DNA from: Manis javanica | Taxonomy: Eukaryota > Chordata > Mammalia > Pholidota > Manidae | DNA length: 64,000 nt | Direction: 5' to 3' | Assembly (NCBI RefSeq): GCF_040802235.1 | Contig: NC_133156.1 | Location: forward strand, 27,485,343 to 27,549,342 | Shown here: piece after piece, positions 33,801-45,800 of the stretch | Layout: every line of letters begins with the position of its first letter | Numbering within the stretch: the first letter of the stretch is position 1 | Translations under genes and position numbers: made by a program | The notes under the pieces: generated by a model | The model's database searches: none | Told to the model about the DNA's origin: nothing | The model's input: the letters and a program-made list of their open reading frames with translations, nothing else

Positions 33801-36800
33801 ACTAGGCCACAAAAAGAACCTCATTAAATTTAAAAAGATTGATATTGTACCAACCAGCTTCTCAGATCACAAAGGTATGAAACTAGAAAAAAATTACACA
33901 AACAAAACAAAAAAGCCCACAAACACATGGAGTCTTAATAACATGCTCCTAAATAATCAATGGATCAATGACCAAATAAAAACAGAGATCAAGCAATATA
34001 TGGAGACAAATGACAACAATAATTCAACACTGCAAAATCTGTGGGATGCAGCAAAGGCTGTGCAAAGAGGGAAATATATTGCAATACAGTCCTACATCAG
34101 GAAAGAACAATTCCATATGAACAGTCTAAATGCACAATTAATGAAACTAGAAAAGGAAGAACAAAGGAGGCCCAAAGTCAGCAGAAGGAGGGACATAATA
34201 AAGATTAGAGCAGAAATAAATAAAATTGAGAAGAATAAAACAATAGAAAGAATCAATGAAAGGAAGAGCTGGTTCTTTGAGAAAATAAACAAAATAGATA
34301 AACCCCTAGCCACACTTACCAAGAAAAAAAGTGAGCCTACACACATAAACAGAATCAGAAATGAGAAAGGAAAATCACTATGGACAACACAGAAATACAA
34401 AGAATTATGAGAGAATGCTGTGAAAAATTATATGCTAACAAAATGGATAACCTATAAGAAATGGACAACTTTCTAGAAAAATACAACCTTCTGAGGCTGA
34501 CCCAGGAAGAAACAGAAAATATGAATAGACCAATTGCCAGCAAGGAAATTGAACTGGTAATCAAATAACCCCATAAGAACAAAACCCCTGGACCAGAGCA
34601 TTTCACTGCTGAAATTTTTCAAACATTTAGTGAAGGCCTAATACCCTTCCTCCTTAAAGTTTTCCAAAAAGTAGAAGAGGGAATACTCCCAAATTCATTC
34701 TATGAGGCCAGCATCACTAATACCAAACCACGCAAAGACACCACAAAAAAAAAGAAAATTACAGACCAATATCCCTGAAGAACATAGATGCAAAAAAACT
34801 CAACAAAGTATTAGCAAACCGAATTCAAAAATACATCAAAAAGATCATCCATCATGATCAAGTGGGATTCATCCCAGGGATGCAAGGATGGTACAACACT
34901 CAAAAATCTATCAACATCATCCACTACATCAACAAAAAGGACCAAAACCACATGATCATCTCCATAGATGCTGAAAAAGCATTCAACAAAATTCAACATC
35001 CATTCATGATAAAAACTCTCAACAAAATGGGTATAGAGGGCAAGTACCTCAAACATAATAAAGGCCATATATGATAAACCCACAGCCAACATCATACTGA
35101 ATAGCGAGAAGCTGAAAGCTTTTCCTCTAAGATTGGAAACAAGACAGGGATGCCCCCTCTCCCCTCTGTTATTCAACATAGTACTGGAGGTCCTAACCAC
35201 TGCAATTAGACAAAACAAAGAAATAAAAGGAATCCAGATTGGTAAAAAAGAAGTCAAACTGTCACTATTTGCAGATGACATGATATTGTACATATAAAAC
35301 CCTAAAGACTCCACTCCAAAACTACTAGAACTGATATTGGAATTCAGCAAAGTTCCAGGATACAAAATTAACACACAGAAATCTGTGGCTTTCCTATACA
35401 CTGACACTGAACTAATAGGAAGAGAAATCAGGAAAACAATTCCATTCACAACTGCATCAAAAAGAATAAAATACCCAGGAATAAACTTAACGAAAGAAGT
35501 GAAAGACCTATACCCTGAAAACTACAAGACACTCTTAAGAGAAATTAAAGAGGACACTAACAAATGGAAACTCATCCCATGCTACTGGCTAGGAAGAATT
35601 AATATAGTCAAAATGGCCATCCTGCCCAAAGCAATATACAGATTTGATGCAGTCCCTATCAAATTACCAGCAACATTCTTCAACGAACTGGAACAAATAG
35701 TTCAAAAATTCATATGGAAATACCAAAGACCCCGAATAGCCAAAGCAATCCTGAGAAAGAAGAATAAAGTAGGGGGGATCTCACTTCCCAACTTCAAGCT
35801 CTACTACAAAGCCATAGTAATCAAAACAATTTGTTACTGGCACAAGAACAGAGCCACAGATGAGTGGAACAGAATAGAGACTCCAAACATTAACCCAAAC
35901 ATATATGATCAATTAATATATGATAAAGGAGCCATGGACATACAATGGGGAGATGACAGTCTCTTCAACAGATGGTGCTGACAAAACTGGACAGCTACAT
36001 ATAAGAGAATGAAACTGGACCATTGTCTAACTCCATACACAAAAGTAAATTCAAAATGGATCAAATACCTGAATGTAAGTCATGAAACCATAAAACTCTT
36101 AGAAAAAAACAGTCTAAAATCTCTTGGACATAAACATGAGCAACTTCTTCATGAACATATCTCCCTGGGCAAGGGAAACAAAAGCAAAAATGAACAAGTG
36201 AGACTGTATCAAGCTGAAAAGCTTCTGTACAGCAAAAGACACCATCAATAGAACAAAAGGGTACCCTACAGTATTGGAGAATATATTTGTAAATGACAGA
36301 TCCGATAAAGGCTTGACATCCAAAATATATAAAGAACTCACACAGCTCAACAAACAAAAAAAAGTAGAGCTGCTACTTTGAGAAAATAAACAAAAAAATT
36401 TTTTTATCTCTGGACAAACTTATTAAGAGAAAAAGAGAATCAACACTCATCAACAGAATCAGAAGTGAGAAAGGAAAAATCATGACGGACCCTAGAGAAA
36501 TACAAAGAATTATTAGAGAATACTATGAAAACCTATACGCTAACAAGCTGGAAAACCTAGAAGAACTGGACAACTTCCTAGAAAAATACAACCTTCCAAC
36601 ACTGACCAAGGAAGAAACAGAAAATATAAACAGACCGATTACCAGCAATGAAATTGAAGCAGTAATCAAAAAATTAACCAAGAGCAAAACCCCTGGGCCA
36701 GATGGATTTACCTCAGAATTTTATCAGAGATACAGAGAAGACATATACCATTCTCCTTAAAGTTTTCCAAAAAATAGAAGAGGAGGGAATACTCCCAACC

Positions 36801-39800
36801 TCATTCTATGAAACCAGCATCACCCTAATAGCAAAACCAGGTAAAGGCCCTACCAAAAAAGAAAATTACAGACTAATATCCCTAATGAACATACATGCAA
36901 AAATACTAAACAAAATATTAGCAAACCGAATTCAAAAATACATCGAGAGGATCATCCATCATGAACAAGTAGGATTCATCTCAGGGATGCAAGGATGGTA
37001 CAACACTCAAAAATCCATCAACATCATCCACCACATAAACAAAAAGGACAAAAACCACACGATCATTTCCATAGATGCTGAAAAAGCATTCAACAAAATT
37101 CAACATCCATTCATGATAAAAACTCTCAACAAAATGGGTATACAGGGCAAGTACCTCAATATAATATAGGTCATATATGATAAACCCACAGCCAACATCA
37201 TACTGAATAGTGAGAAGCTGAAAGCTTTTCCTGTAAGATCAGGAACAAGACAGGGATGCCCACTCTCCCCACTGTTATTCAACATAGTACTGGAGGTCCA
37301 AGCAACTACAATTAGACAAAACAAAGAAATACAAGGAATCCAGATTGGTAAAGAAGAAGTCAAACTGTCACTATTTGCAGATGACATGATATTGTACATA
37401 AAAAACCCTAAAGACTCCACTCCGAAACTACTAGAACTGATATCGGAATTCAGCAAAGTTCCAGGATACAAAATTAACACACAGAAATCTGTGGCTTTCC
37501 TATACACTGACAATGAACTAATAGGAAGAGAAATCAGGAAAACAGTTCCATTCACAACTGCATCAAAAAGAATAAAATACCTAGGAATAAACCTAACAAA
37601 GGAAGTGAAAGACCTATACCCTGAAAACTACAAGACACTCTTAAGAGAAATTAAAGAGAACACTAACAAATGGAAACTCATCCCATGCTACTGGCTAGGA
37701 AGAATTAATATAGTCAAAATGGCCATCCTGCCCAAAGCAATCTACACATTCAATGCAATCCCTAACAAATTGCCAACAGCATTCTTCAATGAACTGGAAC
37801 AAATACTTCAAAAATTCATATCGAAACACCAAAGACCCCACATAGCCAAAGCAATCCTGCGAAGGAAGAATAAAGTGGGGGGTATCTGGCTTCCCAACTT
37901 AAAGCTCTACTACAAAGCCACAGTAATCAAGACAATTTGGTACTGGCACAGGAACAGAGCCACAGACAAGTGGAACAGAATAGAGACTCCAGACATTAAC
38001 CCAAACATATATGATCAATTAATATATGATAAAGGAGCCATGGACTTACAATGGGGAAATGACAGCCTCTTCAACAGTTGGTGTTGGCAAAACTAGACAG
38101 CTACATGTAAGAGAATAAAACTGGATCATTGTCTAACCCCATACACAAAAGTAAATTCGAAATGGATCAAAGACCTGAATGTAAGTCATGAAACCATAAA
38201 ACTCTTAGAAAAAAACATAGGCAAAAATCTCTTGGACATAAACATGAGTGACTCCTTCATGAATGTATCTCCCTGGGCAAGGGAAACAAAGGCAAAAATG
38301 AACAAGTGAGACTGTATCAAGCTGAAAAGCTTCTGTACAGCAAAGGACACCATCAACAGAACAAAAAGGTACCCTACAATATAGGAGAATATATTCATAA
38401 ATGACAGATCCAATAAAGGGTTGACATCCAAAATATATAAAGAGCTCATGCACCTCAACAAACAAAAGGCAAATAATCCAATTAAAATATGGGCAGAAGA
38501 GCTAAACAGACAGTTCTCCAAAGAAGAAATTCAGATGGCCAACAGACACATGAAAAGATGCTCCACATCGCTATTTATCAGAGAAATGCAAATTAAAACC
38601 ACAATGAGATATCACCTCACACCAGTAAGGATTGCCACCATCCAAAAGACAAACAACAACAAATGTTGGCAAGGTTGTGGAGAAATGGGAACCATCCTAC
38701 ACTGCTGGTGGGAATGTAAATTAGTTCAACCATTGTGGAAAGCAATATGGAGGTTCCTCAAAAAGATCAAAATGGAAATCCCATTTGACCCAGGAATTCC
38801 ACTTGTAGGAATTTACCCTAAGAATGCAGCAGCCTAGTTTGAAAAAGACAGATGCACCCCTATGTTTATCACAGCACTATTTGCAATAGCCAAGAAATGG
38901 AAGCAACCTAAGTGTCCATCAGTAGATGAATGGATAAAGAAGATGTTGTACATATACACAATGGAGGGGTCAGAGCCAAGATGGCAGCATGAGTAGAGCA
39001 GCAGAACTCTCCTCCCAAAACCACATATATTTTTGAAAATACAACAAAGACAACTCTTCCTAAAAGAGAGACCAGAAGACACAAGACAACATCCATACCA
39101 CATCCACACCTGCGAGAACCCAGTGCCTTGTGAAGGGGTAAGATACAAGCCCCAGCCCGGTGGGACCCGAGCACCCCACACTCCAGCACCAGGCAGGAGG
39201 AGAGGAGTCTGAGAGGGAGAGGGAGCCCAAGACTGCTAAATAGCCAGCCCTAGCCATCCACACCAGAGTGCAGACACAGAGCATGCGTGGGGTCCTGGAT
39301 ACTAGGGAAATAGGACAGTAAAACCTGTGAGTGGGTCCCCACAGCCGGCGCCCTGGGGACAAAGAAAAGCGAGTGCTTTTTGAAAATCTTAAAGGGACAG
39401 GGACCCCAAAGCCGGATGGAAGCGTCCTGGGACACTTAGTCCAGCAGCAGGGAATCTGGGGAACTCTGGGCACTCAAACACCCTGGACAGCAGAGAGCAC
39501 GGAGGCCCCTTATGGAGATAAATAGCCTCCCGGCCATTCCCCCTCCAACGCGGCTCCACCATATCGGAGCAGCAGCCCAAGGCAGGCCACACCCACAGAA
39601 ACAGTGGAGATAAACTCCATAGTGGCTGGGCAAGAATCAGAAGCCCTCTCTGTGCCCAGCTGCCCAGCACAAGCCACTAGAGGTTGCTGTTCTCTCAGGA
39701 GAGGAAGGCCACAAACCAACAAGAAGGGATGTTCTCCCAGCCATCACTCGTGCCAGCTCTGCAAACTATCTCTATCGCCATGAAAAGGCAAAATTTCAGG

Positions 39801-42800
39801 CAGACCAAGATAACAGAGACAACACCTGAGAAGGATACAGACCTAACCAATGTTCCTGAAAAAAAATTCAAAATAAAAATCATAAACATGCTGATGGAGA
39901 TGCAAAGAAATATACAAGAGCTAAGGGATGAAGTCTGGAGGGAGATTACAGGTGCCCAGAGGGAGATTACAGACGTCCAGAAGGAGATTACAGAAGTGAT
40001 GCAAACTCTGGAAGGATTTATAAGCAGAATGGATAAGATGCAAGAGGCCATTGATGGAATAGAAACCAGAGAACAGGAATGCATAGAAGCTGACGCAGAG
40101 AGAGATAAAAGGATCTCCAGGAATGAAACAATATTAAGAGAACTCTGTGACCAATCCAAAAGGAACAATATCCGCATTATAGGGGTACCAGAAGAAGAAG
40201 AAGAAGAAGAAGAAGAGAGAAAAAGGGATAGAAAGTGTCTTTGAAGAAATAATTGCTGAGAACTTCCCCAAACTGGGGGAGGAAATAATCGAACAGACCA
40301 CGGAAATACACAGAACTCCCAACAGAAAGACAGAACTCCCAAAGAGGACAACACCAAGACACATAATAATTAAAATGGCAAACATCAAGGACAAGGAAAG
40401 AGTTTTAAAGGCAGTTAGAGAGAAAAAGGTCACGTATAAAGGAAAACCCATCAGGCTATCATCAGACTTCTCAACAGAAATCTTACAGGCCAGAAGAGAA
40501 TGACATGATATATTTAATGCAATGAAACAGAAGGGCCTTGAACCAAGGATACTGTATCCAGCAGATTATCATTTAAATATGAAGGAGGGATTAAACAATT
40601 CCCAGACAAGCAAAAGTTGAGGGAATTTGCCTCCCACAAACCACCTCTACAGGGTATTTTAGAGGGACTGTTCTAGACAGGAGCACTCCTAAGACTAAAC
40701 AGATGTCACCAGAGAAAATAAAATCACAGCAAAGAAAGCAGACCAACCAAATACTAACTAAAGGCAAAAAATAAAATCAACTACCCACAAAAGCAGTTAA
40801 AGGAAGCACAAAAGAGCACAGACTAAAACAACCAACATATAAAGAATGGAGGAGGAGGAATAAAAAGGGAGAGAAATAATCATCAGGCTGTGTTTATAAT
40901 AGCTCAATAAGTGAGTTAAGTTAGACAGTAAGATAGTAAAGAAGCTAACCTTGAACCTTTGGTAACCACGAATCTAAAGCCTGCAATGGCAATAAGTACA
41001 TATCTTTCAATAGTCACCCTAAATGTAAATGGACTGAATGCACCAATCAAAAGACACAGAGTAATAGAATGGATAAAAAAGCAAGACCCATCTATATGCT
41101 GCTTACAAGAAACTCACCTCAAATGCAAAGACATGCACAGAGTAAAAGTCAAGGGATGGAAAAACTTATTTCAGGCAAACAACAGAGAGAAGAAAGCAGG
41201 GGTTGCAGTACTACTATCAGACAAAATAGACTTCAAAACGAAGAAAGTAGCAAGAGATAAAGAAGGACATTACATAATGATAAAGGGCTCAGTCCAACAA
41301 GAGGATATAACCATTCTAAATATATATGCACCCAACACAGGAGCACCAGCATATGTGAAACAAATACTAACAGAACTAAAGGGAGAAATAGAATGCAATG
41401 CATTCATTTTAGGAGACTTCTACACAATGGAATATTACTCAGCCATAAGAAGAAAACAAACCTACCATTTGCAACAATATGGATTGAGCTAGAGGTATTA
41501 TGCTCAGTGAAATAAGCCAGGCAGAGAAAGACAAGTACCAAATTATTTCACTCATATGTGGATTATAAGAACAAAGAAAAAACTGAAGGAACAAAACAGT
41601 AGCAGAATCACAGAACCGAAGAATGGACTAACAGTTACCAAAGGGAAAGGGACTGGGGAGGATGGGTGGGAAGGGAGAGATAAGGGCGTGAAAAAGAAAG
41701 GGGGCATTATGATTAGCATATGTAATGTGGGGGAGGCACAGAGAAGACAAGTAGTGACTCTACAGCATCTTACTGTGCTCATGGATAGTGACTGTAATGG
41801 GGTTTGTGGGGGGCACTTGGTGAAGGGGACCCTAGTAAACATAATGTTCCTCATGTAATTGTAGATTAGTGATACCAAAAACAAAAAAAAGATGTATGCA
41901 CCCCTATGTTTACTGCAGCACTATTTACAATAGCCAAGAAATGGAAGCAACCTAAGTGTCCATCAGTAGATGAATGGATAAAGAAGATGTGGTACATATA
42001 CACAATGGAATACTATTCAGCCATAAGAAAGAAACAAATCCTACCATTTGCAACAACGTGGATGAAGCTGGAGGGTATTATGCTCAGTGAAATAAGCCTG
42101 GCGGAGAAAGACAAGTACCAAATGATTTCCCTCATTTGTGGAGTATAACGATGAAGCAAAACTGAAGGAACTAAGCAGCAGCAGACTTACAGACTCCAAG
42201 AAGGGCCTACTGGTTACCAAAGGGGAGGGGGGAGGGAGGATGGGTGGGGAGGGTGGGAGGAGGAGACTGAGGGGTATCATGATTCATGTACATGGTGTTA
42301 GGGGGATCATGGAGAAGACAGTGTAGCACAGAGAAGGCAAATAGTGACTCTTTGGCATCTTACTACACTGATGGACAGTGACTGCAATGAGGTATTAGGG
42401 GGGACTTGCTAATATGGGTAAATGTAGTAGCCACATTGTTTTTCATGAGAAATGTTCATAAGAGTGTATCAAATAATACCTTAATAAAAATAAATAAATA
42501 GAAATTTTAAAAAATCAATCAGTATAATTCACCACATTGACATAGTGAAAAGAGAAAACCATGTGATGCAGAAAAGGCACTGACAATTAAATACCAGTTT
42601 CTGTTGAAAGTCCTCAGAAAACTTGGAAAGTAACTTCTTCAGCATGATAAAAGGCAGCTACAAAAAAATCTATAGTTAATATCATGCATACTTAAAGGTA
42701 AAATACTGAATGCTAAGACTTGGTAACAAGACAAAGATGTCCACTCTCACCAGTTCCAATTAATATACTACTCAAGTCCTAGCCATTTCAGCAAGTTGAG

Positions 42801-45800
42801 GCATAAATATTGGAAATAAATAAATACAATAGTCTACTTGCAGATATTATTTACATAGGTCACCACAGGAAACTACAAAACAACTTACTAGAAGTAGTGG
42901 GCGAAGTTAGCAAGGTCACAGGGCACAAGTTTAATATACAAAAATCAATTGTATTTTTCATACATTAGCAACAATTACAAAATAAAATTCTTAAAAATTC
43001 CATTTACAAAGTGGAGAAAGACAAATACCAAATGATTTCACTTATTTGTAGAATTTAACAACAAAGCAAAACTGAAGGAACAAAACAGCAGCACTCACAG
43101 ACTCCAAGAAGGGACTAGCAGTTACCAAGGGGAAAGGGTTGGGAGGGGGGGTGGAGGGAGAAGGGGATTAAAGGGCACTATAATTAGCCCTCACAATATA
43201 GGTAGGTCAGAGAGAAGGCAGTACAGCACAGAGAAGAGAAGGAGTGACTATAGCATCTTACTACGCTAATGGAAAGTGACTGCAATGCAGTGGTGGGGGG
43301 ACTTTATAGTATGGGTGAATGTTCAAACCACAATGTTGTTCAAGTGAAACCTTCATTAAGACTGTATATCAATGATACCTTAATTAAAAAAGCAAATTAA
43401 AACAATGATGAGCAATAAAAAATTACATTTACAATAGCTACAAATTATGAAATTTTTAGTAATAAAGGCCTCATAAGACCTATACAATGAAAGTATAAAA
43501 TACTGTCCCTGTGCCCATGGAGGCAGATAGAAGTGGTGATTGATAACAAAACAGGAACAACCCATATGTCCATTGGCAGAGAAATTGACAAGATGAATGT
43601 ATATTTATAGGACCGAATACTGCACAGCAGCTTAAAAGGAATGTAAAGACCTATATGTATTAAGTAGGGTAGATTTCAAAAACATAATGCTGAGTGAAAA
43701 AAACAAGCAAGTTACAGCATGAAATACAAAGTACTAAAACCCAGTGTACACACAAAGCAATGCCTTATCTGCACAGCTATTTGCGTAGCTGCCAGTAGTA
43801 GAGGATGTTCTGCAAACATACTCACCAATGGGAGGATTCAAGATGGCGCCATGAAAGGTGACCCTTCCCCTACCCCAGCTCACCGACAGGAGGAAGAGAA
43901 GCAGGGCGGGGGAGGGGGTGAAGGCCTAAGACTGCTGAACACCCAGCCCAGGAGACCTGCTTTGTGAGAGAAACCTACATTGTGGGGTGCTCTGGAGGTT
44001 GAGGAGCTGAGACAGGTGGAGTGCTTGAGAGACTGAGATTCTGGCCATTTGTGGAGGACAGAGATCCACATCTGGCTGCTCTGGGACAAGGGAAAGGCAG
44101 GTGGTCTAAGAGGCTTCCTGGCAGCAAGAAGGCTGCTGAAGGGGTGGGGGTTGCATGGAGCTTGCTGGGTGGGAGAAGGGAGAGCTGGACAAGGATGTCT
44201 GGGCACACTCTGCCCAGCAGGTTGGGAACTTTGAGGTGCTTCAGGCACTCCATCCACCTGGTGGACTGCTCAGCTCCAAGGCCCCCTACTGTGACATGCA
44301 GCCTGCGCCTTCCTCCTAGCTGGCCGGCACCGGCTCGCAAACTGGCTGTCACTGCACTGGTGTCAGGTCAGCCAGAGGGAGGCCCTGCCCACAAAGGCAG
44401 GAAACACCAAGCACAGAGGCTTACACCTGTGTGCTTGGCCCACTGTCTGACACTAGAGACAGTCACTGCAGCCAGAAAGCAGGAAACAGCTCTTTCCTCT
44501 CCCTCTCCCCACCAGGCAAGAGTGACGCTCCCCTATGACCCCCAACCTCACTCTAAGAGCTGAGCAGCTCCAGAGACTGGAGTTTCGGGGCACCAGAGTG
44601 CACCACATAGAAATATGAAACATCAAAAGAACCTGGTTCAGACCAAAATCTCACAAACCCCAGAAAAAAGGCCAAATGAAAGTGAACTCACCAATCTTCC
44701 TGAAAGAGAGTTAAAATAAAAATCATAAACATGCTTATGGAGGTACAGAAAAATATTCAAGAACTCAGGAATAAATTTAAGATGGAGATTCAATCACTAA
44801 GAAATCCCATATCTGAAATGAAACATACAATGGAGGGATCGAAAAGCAGATTAGATGTAGTAGAAGAGATGGTAAATGGAATAGAAATTAGAGAAGAGAA
44901 ATAGAAAGAAGCTGAAGCACAGAGAGAAAAAAGAATCTCTAAGAATGAAAGAATATTGAGAGAACTGTGTGACCAACCCAAATGGAACAATATTTGCATT
45001 ATAGGGATACCAGAAGAAGAAGAGAGAGAAAAAGGGATAGAAAGTGTCATTGAGGAGGTAATTGCTGAAAACTTCCCCAGTCTGGGGAAGGAGATCGTCT
45101 CTCTAGCACATGGAGGTGCAAAGATCTCCCAACACAAGGGACCCAAAGAAAACAACATCAAGACATATAATAATTAAAATGGCAAAGATCAAGGATAATG
45201 ACAGAATTTTAAAAGCAGCTACAGAGAAAAAAGATCACATACAAAGGAAAACCCATCAGGCTATCATCAGATTGCTCAACAGAAACCTTACAGGCCAGAA
45301 GGGAATGGCATGATATATTTAATGCAATGAAGCAGAAGGGCCTAGAAACAAGAATACTCTGCTAAGCAAGGTTATCATTTAAACTTGAAGGAAGGATTAA
45401 ACAATTTTCAGATAAATAAAAGCAGAGAGACTTTACCTCCATAAACCACCTCAGCAGTGCATTTTGGAGGGACTGCTATAGATGGAAGTATTCCTAAGGC
45501 TAAATAGATGTCACCCAAGGGATAGACAAAGAGTACAGAATATGATTCATAACATACAAAGAATGGAGGAGGAAGAAAAAGGAGGGGAAAAAAAGAAGCT
45601 TTAGGTTGTGTTTGTAATAGCATACAAAGTGAGTTAAATTAGAGTATTAGATAGTAGGAATTACCCTTGAACCTTTGGTAACCACAAATCTAAAGCCTGC
45701 AATGGCAATAAGTACATACCTATCGATAATCACCCTAAATGTAAATGGTCTGAATGTACCAACCAAAAGGCATAGAGTCATTGAATAGATAAAAAAAACA

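Larger units (their letters stand above)
31085..36360 (+). mobile_element. Stack A, segment A1: L1 from 5' UTR to late ORF2
   Basis: It begins GAAGGATTAAAGATGGTGGC, an L1 5' end. The 5' UTR runs to about 32100, then a broken ORF1 (32110-32880) and a broken ORF2 (from about 33150). The ORF2 frame has an in-frame TAG early in the endonuclease (about 33270) and further stops. The longest open piece is 33553-34410 (endonuclease C-terminal part and linker). The catalytic Asp position of SRIDQ reads Gly here (SRIGH). From about 33270 to 36360 the sequence is almost identical to 45788-48879 in stack B. The segment stops abruptly at 36360 in an A-rich part of ORF2. Confidence 0.9.
36361..38965 (+). 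mobile_element. Stack A, segment A2: L1 ORF2 linker to 3' region
   Basis: Starts inside ORF2 at the text equivalent to 34262 in A1, so about 2.1 kb of ORF2 is present twice head to tail. Open pieces are 36482-36760 ([15 protein letters not shown], start of the reverse transcriptase), 36702-37169, 37386-38096 and 38421-38837 (cysteine-rich C-terminus with [12 protein letters not shown]). The element continues after the nested A3 insertion at 42010-42509. Confidence 0.85.
38966..41895 (+). mobile_element. Stack A, segment A3: nested L1 with internal deletion
   Basis: It starts with the L1 5' end GGGGTCAGAGCCAAGATGGC. The 5' UTR runs to about 39680, ORF1 from 39684 and ORF2 from 40959. At 41420/41421 ORF2 jumps from GGAGACTTC to TACACAATGG, skipping about 3.2 kb compared with the stack B copy, and goes on to the 3' UTR and an A-rich tail (about 41876-41890). 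The 3' UTR type matches the younger copies at 49832 and 53246. Confidence 0.9.

Noticed and set aside
40193-40217. GAA-rich run as a possible acidic protein feature or disease-type triplet repeat
   Set aside because: It is a short replication-slippage expansion of the Glu codons normally present in L1 ORF1 and only breaks the frame.
41419-41430. A spliced L1 mRNA copy as the origin of the internal deletion
   Set aside because: The breakpoints show neither GT nor AG at the expected places when compared with the intact copy.
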